Assembly: GCF_002797415.1 (NCBI RefSeq)
Contig: NZ_KZ454944.1
Location: 3,056,665 to 3,120,664 of the forward strand
Direction of reading: 5' to 3'
DNA: 64,000 nucleotides
Origin: Bacillus alkalisoli
GTDB lineage: Bacteria; Bacillota; Bacilli; Bacillales; Bacillaceae_I
Under the pieces are notes generated by a model. It was not told the DNA's origin. It made no database searches and saw only the letters and a list, made by a program, of their open reading frames with translations. The translations under genes were made by a program, and so were the position numbers. Of this stretch, positions 23,585 through 32,000 are shown piece after piece (the first letter of the stretch is position 1; every line of letters starts with the position of its first letter).

Positions 23585-24244
23585 ATGGGTCGTAGTCTCT
23601 TTTTAACTATAATTGCAGTTATATTTATTGTTGTAATGTCTAGCTGTGGTGGACAGCAACTAGGAACGGATAATAATTTGGAAGAAGAAACAACCGTTTT
23701 ACCTACAGATGGTGATTTTACTTTTGTTCGTTATGTCGAGGATAAAGAGCAAACGACTTACAGAGTCTTGTATAGTATTGTGCCAGATAGTAAGATTGTT
23801 CAAACTAAGTTAGTACAACAAATGGATTCGACTGATATAGTGGAGTCGAATAATTTTTATGTGGAAAAAAAAGATGGTATCTATGGTTATTTAGTTGTTC
23901 AAGAAAGTTTCCCTCTTGATTGGTCTGCTAGCGACATTGAAAAATATCCTACAACGAAAATCATGTCTCTCCCCCCTACTAAAGGTGATACTTGGACGCA
24001 AGTTCTAGAGCAAGTCGGTATCACAGTTTCTTACGAAATAACTTCCGTTAATGAAACCATTAAAACACCTGTGAAAGAATTTCATAACGTGATTGTTACA
24101 TCATTTGAAGAAAAGGATGCAGATGGTGAAGTAACAAAAACCGGAAAATCTTATTTTGCCCCTAAATTCGGCTGGATTAAACACGAAACAGAAGACGAAT
24201 ATCTTCAAGAAGTACATGAACTAACAGAAGTAAATGAAGAATAA
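23585..24244 (+). CDS. Putative lipoprotein
   Basis: 219 aa. Signal peptide GRSLFLTIIAVIFIVVMSSC with lipobox MSSC (Cys near 21). The mature part begins GGQQLGTDNNLEEETTVLPT and contains beta-rich, Thr/Val-rich sequence: YVEDKEQTTYRVLYSIVP, PTKGDTWTQVLEQVGITVSY, VKEFHNVIVTSFEEKDADGE, GKSYFAPKFGWIKHETE. The last segments resemble beta-sandwich domains of unknown function in other Bacillus lipoproteins. The ATG follows TAGGAGGTTTATGC. I cannot name a role. Confidence 0.76.
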   Translation: MGRSLFLTIIAVIFIVVMSSCGGQQLGTDNNLEEETTVLPTDGDFTFVRYVEDKEQTTYRVLYSIVPDSKIVQTKLVQQMDSTDIVESNNFYVEKKDGIYGYLVVQESFPLDWSASDIEKYPTTKIMSLPPTKGDTWTQVLEQVGITVSYEITSVNETIKTPVKEFHNVIVTSFEEKDADGEVTKTGKSYFAPKFGWIKHETEDEYLQEVHELTEVNEE

Positions 24245-24280
24245 AAAGGACACATACAACAATTTTGTTTATTTCACCCA

Positions 24281-24293
24281 GGTGCCAGGCACT
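24281..24293 (+). repeat. REP-like palindrome core
   Basis: GGTGCCAGGCACT flanked by CACCCA and TGTAAAAATA; only a weak outer stem (TATTT / AAATA). It lies ~40 bp after the lipoprotein stop. Confidence 0.65.
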
Positions 24294-24512
24294 TGTAAAA
24301 ATATGGTTTACCACTCATATTTATAAAAACTTTTTTTCAGGTATTTTCGTCCTATAGTTAAAGTAATTACTTACAGTACTATCTTAACTTTCCTATAAAT
24401 ATTATGAAATTGTAATAAAAAAGAGCCGATTTTCATGTATAATAGGAAAATATATAATGAAGATTGGGTATATAGATACTGTAATTAAAAAGACTATTGG
24501 GGGAAGAGACAA

Positions 24513-24713
24513 TTGAAGTTAAGTAAAATTATCTTCGTCGTTAGCTTGTTAGCAAGCTTTCTGATGTTAGTGGCATCTGTCATAGCGTTAGTCATCCATG
24601 ATATCCCTTATTTTTGGTTTATGTTTAGCTTAATGATCGTTAGTATCCTGCAAAATATCTCTGTTTATAAGTTTATATCCGAAAAAAAAGACCAAAGCGC
24701 CGCAGCAAGTTAA
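24513..24713 (+). CDS. Small membrane protein, two TM segments
   Basis: 66 aa, TTG start after GGGGGAAGAGACAA. TM1 is IIFVVSLLASFLMLVASVIAL (residues 6-26) and TM2 is FWFMFSLMIVSILQNISVY (34-52); the end is EKKDQSAAAS. A terminator whose stem includes the 3' end of the gene follows. Unrecognised family. Confidence 0.62.
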   Translation: MKLSKIIFVVSLLASFLMLVASVIALVIHDIPYFWFMFSLMIVSILQNISVYKFISEKKDQSAAAS

Positions 24714-24738
24714 GATTACGGTGCTTTAGTCTTTTTTT
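24690..24738 (+). terminator. Terminator overlapping the end of the 66-aa gene
   Basis: GACCAAAGC (24690-24698) pairs with GCTTTAGTC (24723-24731), followed by TTTTTTT. The 5' arm lies inside the coding sequence. Confidence 0.68.
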
Positions 24739-24766
24739 ATTTATTTCATTCATTTACTGTAAAAAT

Positions 24767-25174
24767 TTAGCTGATTCGCTCAAAGCTCAAATACCGAGTC
24801 CCTTGAAATGCTAACTTTCCCTTATCTCTCTCTGCTAACAGCCCATATTCTTTTCCACTTACTTGAAACTCCATTCTATCTCCGCTTTCTACCTCAAATG
24901 TAACGTAATTTCGTGTAGTTGACGTGGAGTGGGCATGATTATTATTATGATTATGCATCGTTCTACTTACATCAATTCTTTTAGACACCACAATGGCCCC
25001 TACTGACAACCTTGGTTGTTTATTATTGTTACTCCATTCTTTAATGTTTTTAAAAACTGTAAATAAGATTATTCCTAAAATAATCATAAAGAAAATAGGA
25101 AATAAAGTGAACATAATACCAAAAAAATCAAAACCACTAGATGCTCCAAACGGATCCGGACCGAAATCGTGCAT
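24767..25174 (-). CDS. DUF2500-like membrane protein
   Basis: 135 aa. One TM helix (FTLFPIFFMIILGIILFTVF, residues ~22-41) is followed by a soluble domain PRLSVGAIVVSKRIDVSR, a His/Asn-rich stretch (HNHNNNHAHSTST) and YVTFEVESGDRMEFQVSGKE with YGLLAERDKGKLAFQGTRYL. The last motif and layout match DUF2500 proteins, whose role is unknown. The His/Asn-rich loop might bind metal but no data support this. It starts after GGGGGAATGAGGT with ATG 25174. Confidence 0.82.
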   Translation of the reverse strand: MHDFGPDPFGASSGFDFFGIMFTLFPIFFMIILGIILFTVFKNIKEWSNNNKQPRLSVGAIVVSKRIDVSRTMHNHNNNHAHSTSTTRNYVTFEVESGDRMEFQVSGKEYGLLAERDKGKLAFQGTRYLSFERIS

Positions 25175-25210
25175 ACCTCATTCCCCCATGTTCGAATTTT
25201 TACGGGAGTG

Positions 25211-25231
25211 TTACAAGTGCCTGGCACCTGA
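25211..25231. repeat. REP-like palindrome
   Basis: TTACAAGTGCCTGGCACCTG, then ATACCACT; the outer arms AGTGTTACA / TGATACCACT pair imperfectly. It lies just upstream of the DUF2500 gene. Confidence 0.68.
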
Positions 25232-25365
25232 TACCACTTTTTAATATTACTGTAACCTTTTGTAAATATATACGCTATAGTTTTATTTTTGGTTTCGTTT
25301 TCTGATGATGAATCGAAAATAAATTTTGATAATAAAAGAAGATAAATTGATATTATTATGCTGAT

Positions 25366-25535
25366 TAGCAGAACAAAAGCGCATGGCGCCCGCTTATCGA
25401 CGTAAAAACTGGACGGCTCCGAAGCAAGATATAGGAAACACGATTTGTGACGTAGGAACAAATCGATGTTTACTTATCGACCGGAGGAGCAGGAAGTTTT
25501 ATAGTCGATGGCGCCTGGAGCTAGACGTAACCTAC
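25366..25535. repeat. Structured intergenic repeat of unknown family
   Basis: GC-richer block in an AT-rich gap. It has AGCAGAACAAAAGCGCATGG, CGCTTATCGACGT, CTGGACGGCTCCGAAGC, a hairpin CGATTTGTGACG..GAACAAATCG, then TTATCGACCGGAGGAGC and GTCGATGGCGCCTGGAGC. TTATCGAC and GTCGATGG occur as inverted pieces. I recall similar GCGCCTGGAGCTAGACG strings repeated in many Bacillus genomes, but no second copy is in this window. Confidence 0.5.
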
Positions 25536-25647
25536 TCTAAATTGAAAGTTATCTACAAAGTATGAATTTTATAATTTCCTAAAGAACAAAATAACGACAG
25601 CCTTAACTGTCGTCTGAATTAATAAGCAAAATTCATAGAAAACCTGT

Positions 25648-25977
25648 TTAGTTCGATGCATTCCCTTTACCTACTACAGTTTTCTTATCAAGAGCAATAA
25701 ATACGATTAAGTTTCCGGTTAGTTCTGTCTCCGTATGTTTAAACGTTATGGAATATACTTTATTGTTTTCGTATTCTGGATTTAAATATTCATTTATCTT
25801 GTCATTAACTTCTATGAGCTCAACTCTAGCATCTTTCGGACTTACTGGTATTCTAGCTGTTTCTTCGTCCGTTAAGCTATTGTAGGCAACCATTTCTAAC
25901 GAAAGAGGATGTGAGTTCAAGAAATCGCACGCAGTTAAGCTCAATAAGAGGAAGATTATAACCGGCACTTTTTTCAT
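25648..25977 (-). CDS. Putative lipoprotein in sigma-factor operon
   Basis: 109 aa with signal peptide KKVPVIIFLLLSLTAC (lipobox LTAC, Cys17), then a small mature part: SLEMVAYNSLTDEETARIPV, ARVELIEVNDKINEYLN, NKVYSITFKHTETELTGNLI, VFIALDKKTVVGKG. It lies 47 bp downstream of the anti-sigma-like gene on the same strand, so it is probably the third gene of that operon and may be its target or a modulator. No family recognised. Confidence 0.75.
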   Translation of the reverse strand: MKKVPVIIFLLLSLTACDFLNSHPLSLEMVAYNSLTDEETARIPVSPKDARVELIEVNDKINEYLNPEYENNKVYSITFKHTETELTGNLIVFIALDKKTVVGKGNASN

Positions 25978-26024
25978 GTAGGCACTCCCTTATATCTTCT
26001 TATACAAAACTTTTCGAGGCGAAA

Positions 26025-27185
26025 TTAATTCTCATATATCTTCATCGACTCGATGATTGTTGGGATTTTATCTTCAACATCTTCAATCTCCCATAGATAT
26101 ACTAAAAACCTGTTTTTCCCATCATCCCATACCACTATTGTCTTATCCAAATCAAAATGCCCGTAATAGTACACTAACCCGTTACTTGTCACGGCTTCCG
26201 TAAAATCACTTTTTAAATCAGGGGCATCCTTATCCATAGGCTGATTAAAGGATACAAAAAGTTCTATAGATTTATTATCTGGGCCTCTGTATTCAACATG
26301 GACTGTATCAATGTTTCCACCAAGTGAATACTCCGAATTTACCTCCACTACTTCAAACGGAATAGAGGTAAAATGATAATACGGTCTGCCTACACTATCA
26401 AACGCTGAAAGTGATTCCTTCCATTCGTCCGTTAAAACATAGTCATCTTTTTGTTCGACTAAACCCTTTTTCTTAAAAACCTCAAAAGACTGGGCTATTT
26501 TAATAATTTCTTTTTGCTCGATTGTGTCTGTATTAATTTTGCCACCTGGAGAAAATACCGTTATTTCTATTTCGTAAACAGCACCACCGTCTTCCCACCA
26601 AATACCTTTTACATTTTCGCTGTCCCAATAAAAGCCTTTTAAATCTTTTCTAATATCAACTTTTTGCTCATCTGTAATCTGCCGTTCATATTCACTACCT
26701 TTTTGCGTTAATCTCATCCAAACACTTTTATCCTTCATTTGTCCAAAATACGTAACTTCTATTACAGTAATATCTCCGTCTAAGTATTCTACTACCCCCT
26801 TTTCATTTATATGATGTGGACCAAACTGATCTCTGTTTAATTCTACTTTCTCTACTTCAAAAGGAGCTTGTGTCGGAAGCTTTATCTCTCTTTCCATGTC
26901 ATCCCAGTCTTGCTTCTCAAGTATTTCTTTTCCAGCTAGGAACCTTTCAACATCTTTAGCATATAATGAGCCTCTTTGTAAAAGCATGCCACTTGATAAA
27001 AAAGTAAAAAGTAGTACAATGGCAGCGATTGTGGCAAATGTAACAGGAACATAGAAGAAGATTGTGTTTCTTTTCTTCCCACTGCGTAATCTTTGTTCTA
27101 TTTTCATGGCAGTCTTTTCATCCATATATAAGTCAGGTCTTTGTTTTAAAGGGGTTAGCCATTCTAGATTATTTTGTTCTTTCAA
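26025..27185 (-). CDS. Putative anti-sigma factor (single-pass membrane protein)
   Basis: 386 aa. A cytosolic N-terminus of ~40 residues (EWLTPLKQRPDLYMDEKTAM, EQRLRSGKKRNTIFFY), one TM helix VPVTFATIAAIVLLFTFLSS near residues 46-65, and a ~310-residue extracytoplasmic region. The latter is rich in beta and contains repeated patterns such as APFEVEKVELNRDQFGPHH and IPFEVVEVNSEYSLGG, suggesting two similar domains. Its start overlaps the ECF sigma gene by 17 bp, the classic sigma/anti-sigma arrangement. No zinc-binding HxxxCxxC motif is visible, so it is not a ZAS-type anti-sigma. Assignment rests on gene order and topology. Confidence 0.75.
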   Translation of the reverse strand: MKEQNNLEWLTPLKQRPDLYMDEKTAMKIEQRLRSGKKRNTIFFYVPVTFATIAAIVLLFTFLSSGMLLQRGSLYAKDVERFLAGKEILEKQDWDDMEREIKLPTQAPFEVEKVELNRDQFGPHHINEKGVVEYLDGDITVIEVTYFGQMKDKSVWMRLTQKGSEYERQITDEQKVDIRKDLKGFYWDSENVKGIWWEDGGAVYEIEITVFSPGGKINTDTIEQKEIIKIAQSFEVFKKKGLVEQKDDYVLTDEWKESLSAFDSVGRPYYHFTSIPFEVVEVNSEYSLGGNIDTVHVEYRGPDNKSIELFVSFNQPMDKDAPDLKSDFTEAVTSNGLVYYYGHFDLDKTIVVWDDGKNRFLVYLWEIEDVEDKIPTIIESMKIYEN

Positions 27186-27714
27186 AGGTCAACACTCCTT
27201 CCTCATCTTTGCCAATTTTCTTCCGCATTTGCTCAATGGCACGATGATAGGTCACTCTAACTTTTGATTCACTCCAACCTAAAATCTCTGAAACTTCTTT
27301 AGGGGAAAATTCTTTTAAAGCTCTTAAAATGATGACTTGACGATAATCGTCCTTTAATGTTGTAAGTGCTTCTTGAAGTACTTGCCACTCTGCTTTGTTG
27401 CCAACTGAATTTTCAGGTGATTCTGCTACAAATGTTTGCTCTTTTCCCCATTTCATCGGTAGTAAGCGTTGGAATTTCTTTTTTCGAAAGCTATCAATTG
27501 TCGTATTTCGTGCGATGGACATAATCCACGTTCTTAAATTGGACCTCCCTTGATAGCGTTCGATACTTTTCATTGCCTTCAAAAACGTATCCTGTGTTAA
27601 ATCTAAAGCTTCTTCCTTGTGGTTTGTTAAATACAAACAATATTGATACACGTCTTGATAATACGGACGGTACACTTCCCTCAAAAACACATCTGCTAAC
27701 TTTTTCTCACTCAA
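27169..27714 (-). CDS. ECF-type RNA polymerase sigma factor
   Basis: 181 aa. Region 2 is YCLYLTNHKEEALDLTQDTF and LKAMKSIERYQGRSNLRTWI, with ARNTTIDSFRKKK for -10 recognition (residues ~25-80). Region 4 is LKDDYRQVIILRALKEFSPK and EVSEILGWSESKVRVTYHRA near 118-160. The linker KFQRLLPMKWGKEQTFVAES is usual. It overlaps the downstream membrane-protein gene by 17 bp. It should direct a cell-envelope stress regulon, with the downstream membrane protein as its inhibitor. I cannot map it to SigX, SigY or YlaC. ATG 27714 has GGGGGGATTAGT upstream. Confidence 0.92.
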   Translation of the reverse strand: MSEKKLADVFLREVYRPYYQDVYQYCLYLTNHKEEALDLTQDTFLKAMKSIERYQGRSNLRTWIMSIARNTTIDSFRKKKFQRLLPMKWGKEQTFVAESPENSVGNKAEWQVLQEALTTLKDDYRQVIILRALKEFSPKEVSEILGWSESKVRVTYHRAIEQMRKKIGKDEEGVLTFERTK

Positions 27715-27805
27715 ACTAATCCCCCCAATACAACATCCATTCCCACTTAATAACTAATAGTCGATTCAATAAGCATACTGTTACACTTAAAGTAAAAAAA
27801 ATCCA

Positions 27806-27834
27806 GGTGCCAGGCACCACCCGATATTTGTCGA
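27806..27834 (+). repeat. REP-like element flanking the RAYT-like gene (left copy)
   Basis: GGTGCCAGGCACC (27806-27818) is followed by ACCCGATATTTGTCGAAT. It is inverted relative to the copy at 28728-28766 on the other side of the transposase gene. Confidence 0.85.
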
Positions 27835-27838
27835 ATAA

Positions 27839-27888
27839 CAACCATGGAAGCCCTTGGGATGTGAATCACCCGAGGGCTTCCATGGTTG
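27839..27888. repeat. Long perfect hairpin without T-run
   Basis: CAACCATGGAAGCCCT (27839-27854) is exactly complementary to AGGGCTTCCATGGTTG (27873-27888), extended by TGGG/CCCG around ATGTGAATCA. Neither side has a terminator U-run. It lies directly after the left REP copy and before the end of the transposase gene; it could terminate or stabilise that transcript. Confidence 0.8.
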
Positions 27889-27988
27889 AAAAATCGTTTT
27901 AATTAAAAATATAGTTTCTTATCCTATATTTCCCTCACCACTGTAAAAAAATATAAATTCTATATATATTTTCCATTATATTAGTTTA

Positions 27989-28642
27989 CTAGGAAAAATT
28001 ACTAGTAGAAATTAGTGGACTTTTTGTTGAAGTTTTACGAAGTGTTATAGTGCTTCTTTTATCTCTATCATTTATTATTCGTTGGAGATTTTTACAATAC
28101 TCCCTGTAATGAAAACTTCTTTCGTTGTCATCTTTTCCTTGAAATAAGTTAAGCAGTGGCTCTATGTTGATGTATGGTTGGGGAATACTATTTGAAGTTT
28201 GTTGTGGATTGAAGTATTGATAACTACTCCATTTATACTCTTTTGGATCTTTTACTATATTAGCTTTAACGGGGTTATAGTGAATATAATGACTTACGTC
28301 CATCAACCCTTTTCTATCTGTGATAGCTTCACTGAAAAAACGGTTTTCAAATACATGGCCTGTTAAGTTGTATTTGCTGTTAAAGTAAGTTGCATACCTC
28401 TTGTTCAGTAAACCCATTAATGCAGATAGATTTAATTCTTTTGTTCGAACTAGTAAATGATAATGATTAGTCATTAAGCAATATGAAGTAATTTCGAATG
28501 GTGCCTTGTCATAAATATAATCAAGTATATAGAAAAATGCATGAAAATCAGCTCTATTTCTAAATATCGCTTCCTTCCTATTCCCTCTACACCCTACATG
28601 ATAAAAATGATCTGGTTTCCATTCTCTCTTTCGTCTTGCCAT
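27989..28642 (-). CDS. RAYT-like REP-associated tyrosine transposase (Y1/HUH)
   Basis: 217-aa member of the Y1_Tnp / TnpA-REP family, which nicks and joins single-stranded DNA at hairpins. The HUH motif is His60-Tyr61-His62 in CLMTNHYHLLVRT, and the likely nucleophile is Tyr119 in VSHYIHYNPVKANIV. KEYKWSSYQYF near 135 is the conserved motif after the catalytic helix. The start MARRKREWKPDHFYHVGCRG NR is cut here at 20; the RGNR motif follows, as usual. The C-terminal tail is Ser/Thr-rich. Single gene, no TnpB and no IS ends of IS200 type; instead two inverted REP-like palindromes bracket it (27806, 28728). That layout is typical for RAYTs, which are thought to be domesticated and to spread REP/REPIN sequences in trans. 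It appears intact. Confidence 0.9.
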   Translation of the reverse strand: MARRKREWKPDHFYHVGCRGNRKEAIFRNRADFHAFFYILDYIYDKAPFEITSYCLMTNHYHLLVRTKELNLSALMGLLNKRYATYFNSKYNLTGHVFENRFFSEAITDRKGLMDVSHYIHYNPVKANIVKDPKEYKWSSYQYFNPQQTSNSIPQPYINIEPLLNLFQGKDDNERSFHYREYCKNLQRIINDRDKRSTITLRKTSTKSPLISTSNFS

Positions 28643-28727
28643 TGTAAAACAATCACCTCTTTATTGATTTCTCACTACTAAATTATCAAAAAACTATTTG
28701 CAAATCAAACACTACAAAACCAATTGA

Positions 28728-28766
28728 TTCGACAAATTTCGGGTGGTGCCTGGCACCTATGTCGAA
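28728..28766 (-). repeat. REP-like element flanking the RAYT-like gene (right copy)
   Basis: On the minus strand TTCGACATAGGTGCCAGGC is followed by ACCACCCGAAATTTGTCGAA. The inner palindrome GGTGCCAGGCACC sits within an outer TTCGACA/TGTCGAA inverted pair, giving a two-tier structure reminiscent of a REPIN. It lies 86 bp upstream of the transposase start. Confidence 0.86.
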
Positions 28767-28888
28767 GCCGAACTTTTTTGGTTTTTTGAATATTTTTATT
28801 CGTTTTTTTAGTCAAAGGGGTTTTCAAATGGATGTTTTTGTTTTATAATCACTACTATTAATCATGGAATTACGAACCTTAATTTAAT

Positions 28889-28960
28889 ACTCTCGTATAA
28901 TAGTGGGGATATGGCCTACAAGTTTCTACCAAACCACCGTAAATGGTTTGACTACGAGTA
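28889..28960 (+). promoter_or_regulatory. Guanine (purine) riboswitch upstream of xpt
   Basis: P1 TACTCTCGTA / TACGAGTA, the L2-side segment ATATGGCCTACAAGTTTCTACC, and P3 CAAACCACCGTAAATGGTTTG match the purine aptamer. The discriminating pyrimidine in TTTGACTACGAG is C, as in guanine-type aptamers (U marks adenine). It should act with the terminator at 29048 to switch off xpt and the permease. Confidence 0.95.
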
Positions 28961-29047
28961 CTGAATGATACTTTGCTTTTAGTTTACTAGTCTCACTAGT
29001 TAACGATAAGCACGGTCGACTTTATATTTCCTTTCAACAGTAAATAT

Positions 29048-29748
<701 letters not shown>

Positions 29749-29760
29749 GAGGAAGAAAAA

Positions 29761-31284
29761 ATGTCAACGAAATCAGTAGTATATCCATGGTATAAAAAAG
29801 AAGATACAGACGCTTTTTTTGCACTCTTTCAAAATAACTTAGCAAACTTCGTCATCATTGCCGTAACGATGCTAGGCTTAGGATTCCCTGCTAGTATTGT
29901 TTTCGGTAAAGTAATTCCAGGTGCTGCGGTTGCCGTTATTGTTGGGAACCTATATTATGCATACATGGCAAATCGATTGGCACAAAAAGAAGGACGAACG
30001 GATGTTACGGCCCTTTCATACGGGATCAGTACACCAGTTATGTTTGTGTTTTTATTCGGAGTACTACTACCAGCAAAAACGTTAACTGGAGACCCTGAAC
30101 TTGCATGGAAAATTGCGGTGGCGGCTGCTTTTTTAAGTGGATTTATAGAAGTTGCTGTAAGCTTTACCGGGAACTGGATACGCAATCATTTACCGCGTGC
30201 AGCGATGCTTGGGGCTTTAGCTGGTGTTGCATTAACTTTTATCGCTGGAGAAATGCTTTTTAACACATTTTCCATTCCAGTTGTTGGATTAGTATCATTA
30301 ATCATTATCATTGTTGGGGTTATCGGAAAGATGGCAATGCCTTTCAAAATTCCAACTACACTTTTTGCCGTATTAATTGGAACGATTTTAGCATTTGTCT
30401 TGGGGTATCAATCTCCTGAAAAAATATCCGATGGATTAGCAAACATTGGATTTTATCCAATATTACCAACTTTAGCAGCTTTTGAAGGTATGACGTTTTT
30501 ATTTGGGGCGTTAATTGGATTGCTGGCTGTTATTTTACCAATCACTTTATATAACGCAATTGAAACGATGAATAATGTGGATGCTATGGCTGCTGCCGGG
30601 GATTCTTACGATGTTCGTGAATGTCAAGCAGTTGACGGCGCAGGGACAATGATAGGCGCTATGTTTGGTGGACTTTTCCCAACAACTGTTTATATTGCAA
30701 CAGTTGGTTCTAAACAGATGGGAGCAGGTCGAGGATATAGTATATTAAATGCTGTTGTTTTCGCGATTGCCGCGATGACTGGTGGAATTGCTGCACTTTC
30801 TTCCATTATTCCTTTAGCTGCTGTTGCCCCAATCTTAGTTTTTGTTGGATTATCGATGGTAACAACTGCTTTTCAATCTAATGATAAAAAATATTTTCCA
30901 GCAGTTGCAATTGCGATGTTACCTTATTTCGCAAACTATGTGATGACACGCTTTAACAACCCTGCAGGTGAAGTAGTCGCAGGCATTTCAGAAGGAATCG
31001 TGCCACTAGGCCAAGGTGCTATGTTCACTGCCATCATACTTGGAGCAATTACCGCCTTCGTTATTGATCAACAATATAAAAAGGCAGCCATCTTCTCCTT
31101 GGTTGGTGCACTAATGTCGTTTGTTGGATTCATGCATGCACCACAATTAAACTTTAACGCATCACCTGAATATACAATGGGCTATATTCTAGTTGCGGGA
31201 TTCTTACTTTACTGTGCATACAAAGGAAAAGTTGCAAACGAAAAAAATACAGATTCATATACAACAAAAGATAAAGCCGCTTAA
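29761..31284 (+). CDS. NCS2-type nucleobase permease
   Basis: 507-aa polytopic membrane protein of the nucleobase-cation symporter-2 / AzgA-like superfamily. About 12-14 hydrophobic segments start at FVIIAVTMLGLGFPASIVFG (residue ~22). VTALSYGISTPVMFVFLFGV near 82, ETMNNVDAMAAAGDSYDVRE near 263 and GTMIGAMFGGLFPTTVYIAT near 290 correspond to the conserved TM3, TM8 and TM10 substrate-site regions. In B. subtilis the xpt partner is the xanthine permease pbuX, but this sequence looks distinct, so I only infer a purine (xanthine/guanine) substrate from the operon. AGGAGGAAGAAAA lies before the ATG. Confidence 0.88.
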   Translation: MSTKSVVYPWYKKEDTDAFFALFQNNLANFVIIAVTMLGLGFPASIVFGKVIPGAAVAVIVGNLYYAYMANRLAQKEGRTDVTALSYGISTPVMFVFLFGVLLPAKTLTGDPELAWKIAVAAAFLSGFIEVAVSFTGNWIRNHLPRAAMLGALAGVALTFIAGEMLFNTFSIPVVGLVSLIIIIVGVIGKMAMPFKIPTTLFAVLIGTILAFVLGYQSPEKISDGLANIGFYPILPTLAAFEGMTFLFGALIGLLAVILPITLYNAIETMNNVDAMAAAGDSYDVRECQAVDGAGTMIGAMFGGLFPTTVYIATVGSKQMGAGRGYSILNAVVFAIAAMTGGIAALSSIIPLAAVAPILVFVGLSMVTTAFQSNDKKYFPAVAIAMLPYFANYVMTRFNNPAGEVVAGISEGIVPLGQGAMFTAIILGAITAFVIDQQYKKAAIFSLVGALMSFVGFMHAPQLNFNASPEYTMGYILVAGFLLYCAYKGKVANEKNTDSYTTKDKAA

Positions 31285-31289
31285 TTATT

Positions 31290-31338
31290 ACAGGAGTGTT
31301 TCAGGTACCTGGCACCAGAAACACTCCTGTAGTCTTTT
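31290..31338 (+). terminator. REP-like palindrome acting as the operon terminator
   Basis: ACAGGAGTGTTTCAGGTACC and its partner GGCACCAGAAACACTCCTGT form a 41-bp palindrome with the REP core variant GGTACCTGGCACC at its centre. It is followed by AGTCTTTTTTT, so it looks like a functional rho-independent terminator of xpt-permease built around a REP core. Confidence 0.83.
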
Positions 31339-31432
31339 TTTATTTATTTTAAAATACAGATAATTCCCTATTGAATATTCGGTGAATTGCACTTAGAATA
31401 TAAGGAAACTCTTTAGCTAGGTGGTTTGGTAA

Positions 31433-31915
31433 ATGAAGTCAGTAATTCAACAATATGCTTACATAAAACAGTCTAGAGAAGTGTTATTTTCTTATTTAGA
31501 ATCCGTCTCGCCTCAAGATTTAGTACAAGAGCACATCTCTTTTTCAGGAAAGTCATTGATAGAATTGCATTTACATGTGGCAAAATGCTATGAAACTTGG
31601 ATTTCTCGTTTTTTAAATGAAGAAAAAGATGTATTAAATGGCAGCACTCCAGAAACAGTATCAGAGCTAAGAAGTGTTTTTCATAATGTAAATCAACTTG
31701 TAGAAGAATTCTTCCAAAAAGCTGAAGGAGAGTTATTTGAAGAACAGGTTTATAGCTTTTCTAACGGAAGAGAAGCTACATTCTCTCCTCTTTGGTTATT
31801 TACACACGTAACAACCCATGAATACCACCATAAAGGACAAATAGTTTCACTAGGTAAACAATTAGGTTACAAGCCCCCGTTAACCGATTTAGTAAATATT
31901 ATATGGAATGATTAA
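31433..31915 (+). CDS. DinB-like metal-binding protein
   Basis: 160 aa, four-helix bundle of the DinB/YfiT type. Candidate metal ligands: His near 50 in LIELHLHVAKCYETW, and two His in TTHEYHHKGQIVSLGKQLGY near 131-135 (HxxxH). The helix starts SVIQQYAYIKQSREVLFSYL. Members include bacillithiol-S-transferase-like enzymes and damage-inducible proteins; no substrate can be named. GGTGGTTTGGTAA precedes the ATG. A terminator follows at 31922. DinB proteins act in the cytosol. Confidence 0.85.
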   Translation: MKSVIQQYAYIKQSREVLFSYLESVSPQDLVQEHISFSGKSLIELHLHVAKCYETWISRFLNEEKDVLNGSTPETVSELRSVFHNVNQLVEEFFQKAEGELFEEQVYSFSNGREATFSPLWLFTHVTTHEYHHKGQIVSLGKQLGYKPPLTDLVNIIWND

Positions 31916-31921
31916 TTAGAG

Positions 31922-31953
31922 AGTGGACTTCATTTTAGAAGTCCACTTTTTTT
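31922..31953 (+). terminator. Intrinsic terminator after the DinB-like gene
   Basis: AGTGGACTTC and GAAGTCCACT pair around ATTTTA, followed by TTTTTT. A REP-like palindrome begins at once after it. Confidence 0.9.
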
Positions 31954-32000
31954 ATTACAAGAATGTTAAAGGTGCCAGGCACCTTTAACATTCTTGTAAT
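31954..32000. repeat. Perfect 47-bp REP-like palindrome
   Basis: The arm ATTACAAGAATGTTAAAGG plus TGCC, a central A, and its exact reverse complement: 23 + 1 + 23 bp with no mismatch. The centre is the GGTGCCAGGCACC core. It follows directly on the terminator of the DinB-like gene. Confidence 0.93.

Noticed and set aside
25084-25461. 125-codon frame on the minus strand over the DUF2500 gene and the adjacent gap.
   Set aside because: It overlaps the better supported DUF2500 gene in another frame and its N-terminal part lies in the structured repeat.
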